A DNA stretch of 64,000 nt. Origin: Limnoperna fortunei (lineage: Eukaryota > Mollusca > Bivalvia > Mytilida > Modiolidae). Under the pieces are notes generated by a model. The model did no database searches and had not been told where the DNA came from. It saw only the letters and a program-made list of their open reading frames with translations. Position numbers and translations under genes: made by a program. This document shows, piece by piece, positions 14,459 through 29,109 of the stretch. The stretch lies in assembly GCA_944474755.1 (NCBI GenBank), contig OX104122.1, positions 26,315,956-26,379,955 on the forward strand, given 5' to 3'. The stretch's first letter is position 1, and each line of letters starts with the position of its first letter.

Positions 14459-16011
14459 ATACTAAAATTATTTATTTTCTAATCTGATGCTTGCTAAGGG
14501 TAAATTTGTTAGTAAACTAGTAACCATATGCAATAATTGTACTTGTTAAGATAATTGGGCCTTGAGATGATGGCACTTCTGTCAAAAATTCCTTAAACAT
14601 GAGCAGTAATGGGAAATTGGCCAATTTTTGCAATTTCATACCAAAGCAAGATATAATTTTGTTTCTTTGTATGCCAGTTTGAACTTTAGTTGGGTTTTTT
14701 TTAGTAAGGAATGTTCATTTAACTATTAAGCTTAATGGAATAGTGAACGCATTTAATGAAATTCATAAAATTTTAGTCTCAGTTTAGAAACTATTAATGT
14801 ACACCTCCAAAGTATAGTACAACTGAATATCAATAAATTTAAATTTGAACTCAAAAACTTTCTCAGGATGTACTAGGTGCATAATTAGGACAATTTCATA
14901 CTATTTTTCTTAATTGAAATGTGGATGTATATTGCGAAGCTTGCTATTTACATCTGCAACTAAGAAATTGAAAAATTAAGGAATAATGCATTTCTTGATC
15001 ACCAAGCTAATTTTTCATGATAACGCGCATGTGAGGTCTTTGTATGTTTTCATGCATTTCTTGAAAACCGCTGAAAGGAATTCAACAAAATTTTAGAATT
15101 TGTTTCGACCAACATAAATCTAACACCAGGAAAAATTTTATTTAATTTGTTGAACAAAAACATCTTCTTTAGGTGTAGGACCACCAAATACCGGGAACCA
15201 GTCCAGAGGTTGTACGTAAAAGTAGTACTAGTCAACAGACAGGTTCACTCTTGCATCATATAGAATTTGAACCGCACATGATACCAGAATAAATTTGGTA
15301 TTTTTGGAAAGCTGAATATTCTAGGAAACTTGAGGATAAAGTTTTATTGGTTTTAAATGAACATAAACATGTTGAGAGTCAATTAGGGACAAGCACTATT
15401 TTTGGACTGAATAGAAAGTGAAAGTAGATTTTTAGACCACATAGACTTCAGGTTGAGCGTTTTTTCTTATATGCAATGAAACATATTGTGAAATTTTGAC
15501 AGAATGTTTGGCCAGTGCATTTTTATAGGGGACAGAAGTGTCACTTAATTTGAAACAAAGGTAAATTTTCTAGGATAAGTCAAAATTATCAAATTTTAAT
15601 ATAGCCGAAGAGTAAAAAATCTATGGTGGTCCTACACCTGAAGAGGCCATAGACAGGTATATCAACTTCTATTTCTTTTGATAAAAATGGTACTAAAAGA
15701 AGGTAAATCACCAAGACTATCTTTTTAATTGCTTATCAAAGCCAAAACCTATAGTGGGGGTCAAATTTCAGCCTAAATATGGTATTATGTAATATTGTAT
15801 GAAATTATGGGGTCTGCAGTGGTCCGCGCTTAGTAGAATGTGCTTTAATTTAAATAAACTCCTGTTTAAGGTTTTGGATGTAATGAAAGGGTCAAAATGT
15901 ATAAAACTAGAACTGGTAGACATTCTAGTATGCAGAAAAATAGTGTATTTAAGATGAATTTGTCAATTTTACACCTGCGGCTTAAGTCGGTTACATTGCT
16001 GGCATGGGTTA
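14459..16011. repeat. Satellite unit 10 (1553 bp, filled, internal deletion)
   Basis: A 160 bp deletion joins 'gaaatgt' to 'ggatgtatattgcg' near 14922. TIR element at 15171-15639. The same deletion recurs in unit 13. Confidence 0.9.
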
Positions 16012-17729
16012 ATACTAAAATTATTTATTTTCTAATCTGATGCTTGCTAAGGGTAAATTTGTTAGTAAACTAGTAACCATATGCAATAATTGTACTTGTT
16101 AAGATAATTGGGCCTTGAGATGATGGCACTTCTGTCAAAAATTCCTTAAACATGAGCAGTAATGGGAAATTGGCCAATTTTTGCAATTTCATACCAAAGC
16201 AAGATATAATTTTGTTTCTTTCTATGCCAGTTTGAACTTTAGTTGGGTTTTTTTTAGTAAGGAATGTACATTTAACTATTAAGCTTAATGGAATAGTGAA
16301 CGCATTTAATGAAATTCATAAAATTTTAGTCTCAGTTTAGAAACTATTAATGTACACCTCCAAAGTATAGTACAACTGAATATCAATAAATTTAAATTTG
16401 AACTCAAAAACTTTCTCAGGATGTACTAGGTGCATAATTAGGACAATTTCATACTATTTTTCTTAATTGAAATGTATTTCAAGAGATAAAAGTCTTATCC
16501 CAACAGTTTGAAGGTATTCAGTATCTCACTTTGTAAAAAGGGGGGGGGGTGTGAAATTAACTAAAAAAGATGTAAAATTTATGATAAAATTATGTAATTA
16601 GTGCCTTTCTATGTGTGAAATAAGTCCATTTGTGTTGGATGTATATTGCCAAGCTTGCTATTTACATCTGCAACTAAGAAATTGAAAAATTAAGGAATAA
16701 TGCATTTCTTGATCACCAAGCTAATTTTTCATGATAACGCGCATGTGAGGTCTTTGTATGTTTTCATGCATTTCTTGAAAACCGCTGAAAGGAATTCAAC
16801 AAAATTTTAGAATTTGTTTCGACTAACATAAATCTAACACCAGGAAAAATTTTATTTAATTTGTTGAACAAAAACATCTTCTTTAGGTGTAGGACCACCA
16901 AATACCGGGAACCAGTCCAGAGGTTGTACGTAAAAGTAGTACTAGTCAACAGACAGGTTCACTCTTGCATCATATAGAATTTGAACCGCACATGATACCA
17001 GAATAAATTTGGTATTTTTGGAAAGCTGAATATTCTAGGAAACTTGAGGATAAAGTTTTATTGGTTTTAAATGAACATAAACATGTTGAGAGTCAATTAG
17101 GGACAAGCACTATTTTTGGACTGAATAGAAAGTGAAAGTAGATTTTTAGACCACATGGACTTCAGGTTGAGCGTTTTTTCTTATATGCAATGAAACATAT
17201 TGTGAAATTTTGACAGAATGTTTGGCCAGTGCATTTTTATAGGGGACAGAAGTGTCACTTAATTTGAAACAAAGGTAAATTTTCTAGGATAAGTCAAAGT
17301 TATCAAATTTTAATATAGCCGAAGAGTAAAAAATCTATGGTGGTCCTACACCTTCATGAAGAGGCCATAGACAGGTATATCAACTTCTATTTCTTTTGAT
17401 AAAAATGGTACTAAAAGAAGGTAAATCACCAAGACTATCATTTTAATTGCTTATCAAAGCCAAAACCTATAGTGGGGGTCAAATTTCAGCCTAAATATGG
17501 TATTATGTAATATTGTATGAAATTATGGGGTCTGCAGTGGTCCGCGCTTAGTAGAATGTGCTTTAATTTAAATAAACTCCTGTTTTAGGTTTTGGATGTA
17601 ATGAAAGGGTCAAAATGTATAAAACTAGAACTGGTAGACATTCTAGTATGCAGAAAAATAGTGTATTTAAGATGAATTTGTCAATTTTACACCTGCGGCT
17701 TAAGTCGGTTACATTGCTGGCATGGGTTA
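16012..17729. repeat. Satellite unit 11 (1718 bp, filled)
   Basis: TIR element at 16885-17353 plus TCAT. Shares a long G-run followed by 'tgtgaaatt', and 'gtcaaagttatc', with unit 14 only. Confidence 0.9.
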
Positions 17730-19442
17730 ATACTAAAATTATTTATTTTCTAATCTGATGCTTGCTAAGGGTAAATTTGTTAGTAAACTAGTAACCATAT
17801 GCAATAATTGTACTTGTTAAGATAATTGGGCCTTGAGATGATGGCACTTCTGTCAAAAATTCCTTAAACATGAGCAGTAATGGGAAATTGGCCAATTTTT
17901 GCAATTTCATACCAAAGCAAGATATAATTTTGTTTCTTTGTATGCCAGTTTGAACTTTAGTGGGTTTTTTTTAGTAAGGAATGTTCATTTAACTATTAAG
18001 CTTAATGGAATAGTGAACGCATTTAATGAAATTCATAAAATTTTAGTCTCAGTTTAGAAACTATTAATGTACACCTCCAAAGTATAGTACAACTGAATAT
18101 CAATAAATTTAAATTTGAACTCAAAAACTTTCTCAGGATGTACTAGGTGCATAATTAGGACAATTTCATACTATTTTTCTTAATTGAAATGTATTTCAAG
18201 AGATAAAAGTCTGATCCCAACAGTTTCAAGGTACTCAGTATCTCACTTTGTAAAAAGGGGGGGGGATGTGAAATTAACTAAAAAAGATGTAAAATTTATG
18301 ATAAAATTATGTAATTAGTGCCTTTCTATGTGTGAAATAAGTCCATTTGTGTTGGATGTATATTGCCAAGCTTGCTATTTACATCTGCAACTAAGAAATT
18401 GAAAAATTAAGGAATAATGCATTTCTTGATTACCAAGCTAATTTTTCATGATAACGCGCATGTGAGGTCTTTGTATGTTTTCATGCATTTCTTGAAAGCC
18501 GCTGAAAGGAATTCAACAAAATTTTAGAATTTGTTTCGACTAACATAAATCTAACACCAGGAAAATTTTTATTTAATTTGTTGAACAAAAACATCTTCTT
18601 TAGGTGTAGGACCACCAAATACCGGGAACCAGTCCAGAGGTTGTACGTAAAAGTAGTACTAGTCAACAGACAGGTTCGCTCTTGCATCATATAGAATTTG
18701 AACCGCACATGATACCAGAATAAATTTGGTATTTTTGGAAAGCTGAATATTCTAGGAAACTTGAGGATAAAGTTTTATTGGTTTTAAATGAACATAAACA
18801 TGTTGAGAGTCAATTAGGGACAAGCACTATTTTTGGACTGAATAGAAAGTGAAAGTAGATTTTTAGACCACATGGACTTCAGGTTGAGCGTTTTTTCTTA
18901 TATGCAATGAAACATATTGTGAAATTTTGACAGAATGTTTGGCCAGTGCATTTTTATAGGGGACAGAAGTGTCACTTAATTTGAAACAAAGGTAAATTTT
19001 CTAGGATAAGTCAAAATTATCAAATTTTAATATAGCCGAAGAGTAAAAAATCTATGGTGGTCCTACACCTGAAGAGGCCATAGACAGGTATATCAACTTC
19101 TATTTCTTTTGATAAAAATGGTACTAAAAGAAGGTAAATCACCAAGACTATCTTTTTAATAGCTTATCAAAGCCAAAACCTATAGTGGGGGTCAAATTTC
19201 AGCCTAAATATGGTATTATGTAATATTGTATGAACTTATGGGGTCTGCAATGGTCCGCGCTTAGTAGAATGTGCTTTAATTTAAATAAACTCCTGTTTTA
19301 GGTTTTGGATGTAATGAAAGGGTCAAAATGTATAAAACTAGAACTGGTAGACATTCTAGTATGCAGAAAAATAGTGTATTTAAGATGAATTTGTCAATTT
19401 TACACCTGCGGCTTAAGTCGGTTACATTGCTGGCATGGGTTA
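17730..19442. repeat. Satellite unit 12 (1713 bp, filled)
   Basis: TIR element at 18602-19070 without TCAT. Shares 'gtctgatcccaacagtttc', 'ttgattacc' and 'gaaagccgctg' with unit 15; its right end is of the unit 6/9 type. Confidence 0.9.
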
Positions 19443-20995
19443 ATACTAAAATTATTTATTTTCTAATCTGATGCTTGCTAAGGGTAAATTTGTTAGTAAA
19501 CTAGTAACCATATGCAATAATTGTACTTGTTAAGATAATTGGGCCTTGAGATGATGGCACTTCTGTCAAAAATTCCTTAAACATGAGCAGTAATGGGAAA
19601 TTGGCCAATTTTTGCAATTTCATACCAAAGCAAGATATAATTTTGCTTCTTTGTATGCCAGTTTGAACTTTAGTTGGGTTTTTTTTAGTAAGGAATGTTC
19701 ATTTAACTATTAAGCTTAATGGAATAGTGAACGCATTTAATGAAATTCAAAAAATTTTAGTCTCAGTTTAGAAACTATTAATGTACACCTCCAAAGTATA
19801 GTACAACTGAATATCAATAAATTTAAATTTGAACTCAAAAACTTTCTCAGGATGTACTAGGTGCATAATTAGGACAATTTCATACTATTTTTCTTAATTG
19901 AAATGTGGATGTATATTGCGAAGCTTGCTATTTACATCTGCAACTAAGAAATTGAAAAATTAAGGAATAATGCATTTCTTGATCACCAAGCTAATTTTTC
20001 ATGATAACGCGCATGTGAGGTCTTTGTATGTTTTCATGCATTTCTTGAAAACCGCTGAAAGGAATTCAACAAAATTTTAGAATTTGTTTCGACCAACATA
20101 AATCTAACACCAGGAAAAATTTTATTTAATTTGTTGAACAAAAACATCTTCTTTAGGTGTAGGACCACCAAATACCGGGAACCAGTCCAGAGGTTGTACG
20201 TAAAAGTAGTACTAGTCAACAGACAGGTTCACTCTTGCATCATATAGAATTTGAACCGCACATGATACCAGAATAAATTTGGTATTTTTGGAAAGCTGAA
20301 TATTCTAGGAAACTTGAGGATAAAGTTTTATTGGTTTTAAATGAACATAAACATGTTGAGAGTCAATTAGGGACAAGCACTATTTTTGGACTGAATAGAA
20401 AGTGAAAGTAGATTTTTAGACCACATAGACTTCAGGTTGAGCGTTTTTTCTTATATGCAATGAAACATATTGTGAAATTTTGACAGAATGTTTGGCCAGT
20501 GCATTTTTATAGGGGACAGAAGTGTCACTTAATTTGAAACAAAGGTAAATTTTCTAGGATAAGTCAAAATTATCAAATTTTAATATAGCCGAAGAGTAAA
20601 AAATCTATGGTGGTCCTACACCTGAAGAGGCCATAGACAGGTATATCAACTTCTATTTCTTTTGATAAAAATGGTACTAAAAGAAGGTAAATCACCAAGA
20701 CTATCTTTTTAATTGCTTATCAAAGCCAAAACCTATAGTGGGGGTCAAATTTCAGCCTAAATATGGTATTATGTAATATTGTATGAAATTATGGGGTCTG
20801 CAGTGGTCCGCGCTTAGTAGAATGTGCTTTAATTTAAATAAACTCCTGTTTAAGGTTTTGGATGTAATGAAAGGGTCAAAATGTATAAAACTAGAACTGG
20901 TAGACATTCTAGTATGCAGAAAAATAGTGTATTTAAGATGAATTTGTCAATTTTACACCTGCGGCTTAAGTCGGTTACATTGCTGGCATGGGTTA
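19443..20995. repeat. Satellite unit 13 (1553 bp, filled, internal deletion)
   Basis: Near-identical to unit 10 at an offset of exactly 4984 bp, including the 160 bp deletion. TIR element at 20155-20623. Confidence 0.9.
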
Positions 20996-22713
20996 ATACT
21001 AAAATTATTTATTTTCTAATCTGATGCTTGCTAAGGGTAAATTTGTTAGTAAACTAGTAACCATATGCAATAATTGTACTTGTTAAGATAATTGGGCCTT
21101 GAGATGATGGCACTTCTGTCAAAAATTCCTTAAACATGAGCAGTAATGGGAAATTGGCCAATTTTTGCAATTTCATACCAAAGCAAGATATAATTTTGTT
21201 TCTTTGTATGCCAGTTTGAACTTTAGTTGGGTTTTTTTTAGTAAGGAATGTACATTTAACTATTAAGCTTAATGGAATAGTGAACGCATTTAATGAAATT
21301 CATAAAATTTTAGTCTCAGTTTAGAAACTATTAATGTACACCTCCAAAGTATAGTACAACTGAATATCAATAAATTTAAATTTGAACTCAAAAACTTTCT
21401 CAGGATGTACTAGGTGCATAATTAGGACAATTTCATACTATTTTTCTTAATTGAAATGTATTTCAAGAGATAAAAGTCTTATCCCAACAGTTTGAAGGTA
21501 TTCAGTATCTCACTTTGTAAAAAGGGGGGGGGGTGTGAAATTAACTAAAAAAGATGTAAAATTTATGATAAAATTATGTAATTAGTGCCTTTCTATGTGT
21601 GAAATAAGTCCATTTGTGTTGGATGTATATTGCCAAGCTTGCTATTTACATCTGCAACTAAGAAATTGAAAAATTAAGGAATAATGCATTTCTTGATCAC
21701 CAAGCTAATTTTTCATGATAACGCGCATGTGAGGTCTTTGTATGTTTTCATGCATTTCTTGAAAACCGCTGAAAGGAATTCAACAAAATTTTAGAATTTG
21801 TTTCGACTAACATAAATCTAACACCAGGAAAAATTTTATTTAATTTGTTGAACAAAAACATCTTCTTTAGGTGTAGGACCACCAAATACCGGGAACCAGT
21901 CCAGAGGTTGTACGTAAAAGTAGTACTAGTCAACAGACAGGTTCACTCTTGCATCATATAGAATTTGAACCGCACATGATACCAGAATAAATTTGGTATT
22001 TTTGGAAAGCTGAATATTCTAGGAAACTTGAGGATAAAGTTTTATTGGTTTTAAATGAACATAAACATGTTGAGAGTCAATTAGGGACAAGCACTATTTT
22101 TGGACTGAATAGAAAGTGAAAGTAGATTTTTAGACCACATGGACTTCAGGTTGAGCGTTTTTTCTTATATGCAATGAAACATATTGTGAAATTTTGACAG
22201 AATGTTTGGCCAGTGCATTTTTATAGGGGACAGAAGTGTCACTTAATTTGAAACAAAGGTAAATTTTCTAGGATAAGTCAAAGTTATCAAATTTTAATAT
22301 AGCCGAAGAGTAAAAAATCTATGGTGGTCCTACACCTTCATGAAGAGGCCATAGACAGGTATATCAACTTCTATTTCTTTTGATAAAAATGGTACTAAAA
22401 GAAGGTAAATCACCAAGACTATCATTTTAATTGCTTATCAAAGCCAAAACCTATAGTGGGGGTCAAATTTCAGCCTAAATATGGTATTATGTAATATTGT
22501 ATGAAATTATGGGGTCTGCAGTGGTCCGCGCTTAGTAGAATGTGCTTTAATTTAAATAAACTCATGTTTTAGGTTTTGGATGTAATGAAAGGGTCAAAAT
22601 GTATAAAACTAGAACTGGTAGACATTCTAGTATGCAGAAAAATAGTGTATTTAAGATGAATTTGTCAATTTTACACCTGCGGCTTAAGTCGGTTACATTG
22701 CTGGCATGGGTTA
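20996..22713. repeat. Satellite unit 14 (1718 bp, filled)
   Basis: Near-identical to unit 11 at an offset of exactly 4984 bp. TIR element at 21869-22337 plus TCAT. Confidence 0.9.
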
Positions 22714-24431
22714 ATACTAAAATTATTTATTTTCTAATCTGATGCTTGCTAAGGGTAAATTTGTTAGTAAACTAGTAACCATATGCAATAATTGTACTTG
22801 TTAAGATAATTGGGCCTTGAGATGATGGCACTTCTGTCAAAAATTCCTTAAACATGAGCAGTAATGGGAAATTGGCCAATTTTTGCAATTTCATACCAAA
22901 GCAAGATATAATTTTGTTTCTTTGTATGCCAGTTTGAACTTTAGTGGGTTTTTTTTAGTAAGGAATGTTCATTTAACTATTAAGCTTAATGGAATAGTGA
23001 ACGCATTTAATGAAATTCATAAAATTTTAGTCTCAGTTTAGAAACTATTAATGTACACCTCCAAAGTATAGTACAACTGAATATCAATAAATTTAAATTT
23101 GAACTCAAAAACTTTCTCAGGATGTACTAGGTGCATAATTAGGACAATTTCATACTATTTTTCTTAATTGAAATGTATTTCAAGAGATAAAAGTCTGATC
23201 CCAACAGTTTCAAGGTACTCAGTATCTCACTTTGTAAAAAGGGGGGGGGGATGTGAAATTAACTAAAAAAGATGTAAAATTTATGATAAAATTATGTAAT
23301 TAGTGCCTTTCTATGTGTGAAATAAGTCCATTTGTGTTGGATGTATATTGCCAAGCTTGCTATTTACATCTGCAACTAAGAAATTGAAAAATTAAGGAAT
23401 AATGCATTTCTTGATTACCAAGCTAATTTTTCATGATAACGCGCATGTGAGGTCTTTGTATGTTTTCATGCATTTCTTGAAAGCCGCTGAAAGGAATTCA
23501 ACAAAATTTTAGAATTTGTTTCGACTAACATAAATCTAACACCAGGAAAATTTTTATTTAATTTGTTGAACAAAAACATCTTCTTTAGGTGTAGGACCAC
23601 CAAATACCGGGAACCAGTCCAGAGGTTGTACGTAAAAGTAGTACTAGTCAACAGACAGGTTCGCTCTTGCATCATATAGAATTTGAACCGCACATGATAC
23701 CAGAATAAATTTGGTATTTTTGGAAAGCTGAATATTCTAGGAAACTTGAGGATAAAGTTTTATTGGTTTTAAATGAACATAAACATGTTGAGAGTCAATT
23801 AGGGACAAGCACTATTTTTGGACTGAATAGAAAGTGAAAGTAGATTTTTAGACCACATGGACTTCAGGTTGAGCGTTTTTTCTTATATGCAATGAAACAT
23901 ATTGTGAAATTTTGACAGAATGTTTGGCCAGTGCATTTTTATAGGGGACAGAAGTGTCACTTAATTTGAAACAAAGGTAAATTTTCTAGGATAAGTCAAA
24001 ATTATCAAATTTTAATATAGCCGAAGAGTAAAAAATCTATGGTGGTCCTACACCTTCATGAAGAGGCCATAGACAGGTATATCAACTTCTATTTCTTTTG
24101 ATAAAAATGGTACTAAAAGAAGGTAAATCACCAAGACTATCATTTTAATTGCTTATCAAAGCCAAAACCTATAGTGGGGGTCAAATTTCAGCCTAAATAT
24201 GGTATTATGTAATATTGTATGAAATTATGGGGTCTGCAGTGGTCCGCGCTTAGTAGAATGTGCTTTAATTTAAATAAACTCATGTTTTAGGTTTTGGATG
24301 TAATGAAAGGGTCAAAATGTATAAAACTAGAACTGGTAGACATTCTAGTATGCAGAAAAATAGTGTATTTAAGATGAATTTGTCAATTTTACACCTGCGG
24401 CTTAAGTCGGTTACATTGCTGGCATGGGTTA
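22714..24431. repeat. Satellite unit 15 (1718 bp, filled)
   Basis: Left part near-identical to unit 12 at an offset of exactly 4984 bp; the right end is of the unit 14 type. TIR element at 23587-24055 plus TCAT. Confidence 0.9.
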
Positions 24432-26143
24432 ATACTAAAATTATTTATTTTCTAATCTGATGCTTGCTAAGGGTAAATTTGTTAGTAAACTAGTAACCAT
24501 ATGCAATAATTGTACTTGTTAAGATAATTGGGCCTTGAGATGATGGCACTTCTGTCAAACATTCCTTAAACATGAGCAGTAATGGGAAATTGGCCAATTT
24601 TTGCAATTTCATACCAAAGCAAGATATAATTTTGTTTCTTTGTATGCCAGTTTGAACTTTAGTGGGTTTTTTTTAGTAAGGAATGTTCATTTAACTATTA
24701 AGCTTAATGGAATAGTGAACGCATTTAATGAAATTCATAAAATTTTAGTCTCAGTTTAGAAACTATTAATGTACACCTCCAAAGTATAGTACAACTGAAT
24801 ATCAATAAATTTAAATTTGAACTCAAAAACTTTCTCAGCATGTACTAGGTGCATAATTAGGACAATTTCATACTATTTTTCTTAATTGAAATGTATTTCA
24901 AGAGATAAAAGTCTTATCCCAACAGTTTGAAGGTACTCAGTATCTCACTTTGTAAAAAGGGGGGGGGATGTGAAATTAACTAAAAAAGATGTAAAATTTA
25001 TGATAAAATTATGTAATTAGTGCCTTTCTATGTGTGAAATAAGTCCATTTGTGTTGGATGTATATTGCCAAGCTTGCTATTTACATCTGCAACTAAGAAA
25101 TTGAAAAACTAAGGAATAATGCATTTCTTGATCACCAAGCTAATTTTTCATGATAACGCGCATGTGAGGTCTTTGTATGTTTTCATGCATTTCTTGAAAA
25201 CCGCTGAAAGGAATTCAACAAAATTTTAGAATTTGTTTCGACTAACATAAATCTAACACCAGGAAAATTTTTATTTAATTTGTTGAACAAAAACATCTTC
25301 TTTAGGTGTAGGACCACCAAATACCGGGAACCAGTCCAGAGGTTGTACGTAAAAGTAGTACTAGTCAACAGACAGGTTCACTCTTGCATCATATAGAATT
25401 TGAACCGCACATGATACCAGAATAAATTTGGTATTTTTGGTAAGCTGAATATTCTAGGAAACTTGAGGATAAAGTTTTATTGGTTTTAAATGAACATAAA
25501 CATGTTGAGAGTCAATTAGGGACAAGCACTATTTTTGGACTGAATAGAAAGTGAAAGTAGATTTTTAGACCACATGGACTTCAGGTTGAGCGTTTTTTCT
25601 TATATGCAATGAAACATATTGTGAAATTTTGACAGAATGTTTGGCCAGTGCATTTTTATAGGGGACAGAAGTGTCACTTAATTTGAAACAAAGGTAAATT
25701 TTCTAGGATAAGTCAAAATTATCAAATTTTAATATAGCCGAAGAGTAAAAAATCTATGGTGCTCCTACACCTGAAGAGGCCATAGACAGGTATATCAACT
25801 TCTATTTCTTTGATAAAAATGGTACTAAAAGAAGGTTAATCACCAAGACTATCATTTTAATTGCTTATCAAAGCCAAAACCTATAGTGGGGGTCAAATTT
25901 CAGCCTAAATATGGTATTATGTAATATTGTATGAAATTATGGGGTCTGCAGTGGTCCGCGCTTAGTAGAATGTGCTTTAATTTAAATAAACTCCTGTTTT
26001 AGGTTTTGGATGTAATGAAAGGGTCAAAATGTATAAAACTAGAACTGGTAGACATTCTAGTATGCAGAAAAATGGTGTATTTAAGATGAATTTGTCAATT
26101 TTACACCTGCGGCTTAAGTCGGTTACATTGCTGGCATGGGTTA
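24432..26143. repeat. Satellite unit 16 (1712 bp, filled)
   Basis: TIR element at 25304-25772 without TCAT, with one mismatch in the right TIR ('ggtgctcc'). Confidence 0.9.
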
Positions 26144-27392
26144 ATACTAAAATTATTTATTTTCTAATCTGATGCTTGCTAAGGGTAAATTTGTTAGTAA
26201 ACTAGTAACCATATGCAATAATTGTACTTGTTAAGATAATTGGGCCTTGAGATGATGGCACTTCTGTCAAAAATTCCTTAAACATGAGCAGTATTGGGAA
26301 ATTGGCCAATTTTTGCAATTTCATACCAAAGCAAGATATAATTTTGTTTCTTTGTATGCCAGTTTGAACTTTAGTGGGTTTTTTTTTAGTAAGGAATGTT
26401 CATTTAACTATTAAGCTTAATGGAATAGTGAACGCTTTTAATGAAATTCATAAAATTTTAGTCTCAGTTTAGAAACTATTAATGTACACCTCCAAAGTAT
26501 AGTACAAATGAATATCAATAAATTTAAATTTGAACTCAAAAACTTTCTCAGGATGTACTAGGTGCATAATTAGGACAATTTCATACTATTTTTCTTAATT
26601 GAAATGTATTTCAAGAGATAAAAGTCTTATCCCAACAGTTTGAAGGTACTCAGTATCTCACTTTGTAAAAAGTGGGGGGGGGATGTGAAATTAACAAAAA
26701 AAGATGTAAAATTTATGATAAAATTATGTAATTAGTGCCTTTCTATGTGTGAAATAAGTCCATTTGTGTTGGATGTATATTGCCAAGCTTGCTATTTACA
26801 TCTGCAACTAAGAAATTGAAAAATTAAGGAATAATGCATTTCTTATTCACCAAGCTAATTTTTCATGATAACGCGCATGCGAGGTCTTTGTATGTTTTCA
26901 TGCATTTCTTGAAAACCGCTGAAAGGAATTCAACAAAATTTTAGAATTTGTTTCGACTAACATAAATCTAACACCAGGAAAAATTTTATTTAATTTGTTG
27001 AACAAAAACATCTTCTTTATGAAGAGGCCATAGACAGGTATATCAACTTCTATTTCTTTTGATAAAAATGGTACTAAAAGAAGGTAAATCACCAAGACTA
27101 TCATTTTAATTGCTTATCAAAGCCAAAACCTATAGTGGGGGTCAAATTTCAGCCTAAATATGGTATTATGTAACATTGTATGAAATTATGGGGTCTGCAG
27201 TGGTCCGCGCTTAGTAGAATGTGCTTTAATTTAAATAAACTCCTGTTTTAGGTTTTGGATGTAATGAAAGGGTCAAAATGTATAAAACTAGAACTGGTAG
27301 ACATTCTAGTATGCAGAAAAATAGTGTATTTAAGATGAATTTGTCAATTTTACACCTGCGGCTTAAGTCGGTTACATTGCTGGCATGGGTTA
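26144..27392. repeat. Satellite unit 17 (1249 bp, empty)
   Basis: No TIR element. The junction near 27018 reads 'cttcttt-at-gaagagg', as in unit 4. Confidence 0.9.
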
Positions 27393-29109
27393 ATATTAAA
27401 ATTATTTATTTTCTAATCTGATGCTTGCTAAGGGTAAATTTGTTAGTAAACTAGTAACCATATGCAATAATTGTACTTGTTAAGATAATTGGGCCTTGAG
27501 ATGATGGCACTTCTGTCAAAAATTCCTTAAACATGAGCAGTAATGGGAAATTGGCCAATTTTTGCAATTTCATACCAAAGCAAGATATAATTTTGTTTCT
27601 TTGTATGCCAGTTTGAACTTTAGTGGGGTTTTTTTTTAGTAAGGAATGTACATTTAACTATTAAGCTTAATGGAATAGTGAACGCATTTAATGAAATTCA
27701 TAAAATTTTAGTCTCAGTTTAGAAACTATTAATGTACACCTCCAAAGTATAGTACAACTGAATATCAATAAATTTAAATTTGAACTCAAAAACTTTCTCA
27801 GGATGTACTAGGTGCATAATTAGGACAATTTCATACTATTTTTCTTAATTGAAATGTATTTCAAGAGATAAAAGTCTTATCCCAACAGTTTGAAGGTACT
27901 CAGTATCTCACTTTGTAAAAAGGGGGGGATGTGAAATTAACTAAAAAAGATGTAAAATTTATGATAAAATTATGTAATTAGTGCCTTTCTATGTGTGAAA
28001 TAAGTCCATTTGTGTTGGATGTATATTGCCAAGCTTGCTATTTACATCTGCAACTAAGAAATTGAAAAATTAAGGAATAATGCATTTCTTGATCACCAAG
28101 CTAATTTTTCATGATAACGCGCATGTGAGGTCTTTGTATGTTTTCATGCATTTCTTGAAAACCGCTGAAAGGAATTCAACAAAATTTTAGAATTTGTTTC
28201 GACTAACATAAATCTAACACCAGGAAAAATTTTATTTAATTTGTTGAACAAAAACATCTTCTTTAGGTGTAGGACCACCAAATACCGGGAACCAGTCCAG
28301 AGGTTGTACGTAAAAGTAGTACTAGTCAACAGACAGGTTCACTCTTGCATTATATAGAATTTGAACCGCACATGATACCAGAATAAATTTGGTATTTTTG
28401 GAAAGCTGAATATTCTAGGAAACTTGAGGATAAAGTTTTATTGGTTTTAAATGAACATAAACATGTTGAGAGTCAATTAGGGACAAGCACTATTTTTGGA
28501 CTGAATAGAAAGTGAAAGTAGATTTTTAGACCACATGGACTTCAGGTTGAGCGTTTTTTCTTATATGCAATGAAACATATTGTGAAATTTTGACAGAATG
28601 TTTGGCCAGTGCATTTTTATAGGGGACAGAAGTGTCACTTAATTTGAAACAAAGGTAAATTTTCTATGATAAGTCAAAATTATCAAATTTTAATATAGCC
28701 GAAGAGTAAAAAATCTATGGTGGTCCTACACCTTCATGAAGAGGCCATAGACAGGTATATCAACTTCTATTTCTTTTGATAAAAATGGTACTAAAAGAAG
28801 GTAAATCACCAAGACTATCATTTTAATTGCTTATCAAAGCCAAAACCTATAGTGGGGGTCAAATTTCAGCCTAAATATGGTATTATGTAATATTGTATGA
28901 AATTATGGGGTCTGCAGTGGTCCGCGCTTAGTAGAATGTGCTTTAATTTAAATAAACTCCTGTTTTAGGTTTTGGATGTAATGAAAGGGTCAAAATGTAT
29001 AAAACTAGAACTGGTAGACATTCTAGTATGCAGAAAAATAGTGTATTTAAGATGAATTTGTCAATTTTACACCTGCGGCTTAAGTCGGTTACATTGCTGG
29101 CATGGGTTA
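27393..29109. repeat. Satellite unit 18 (1717 bp, filled)
   Basis: TIR element at 28265-28733 plus TCAT. Confidence 0.9.
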
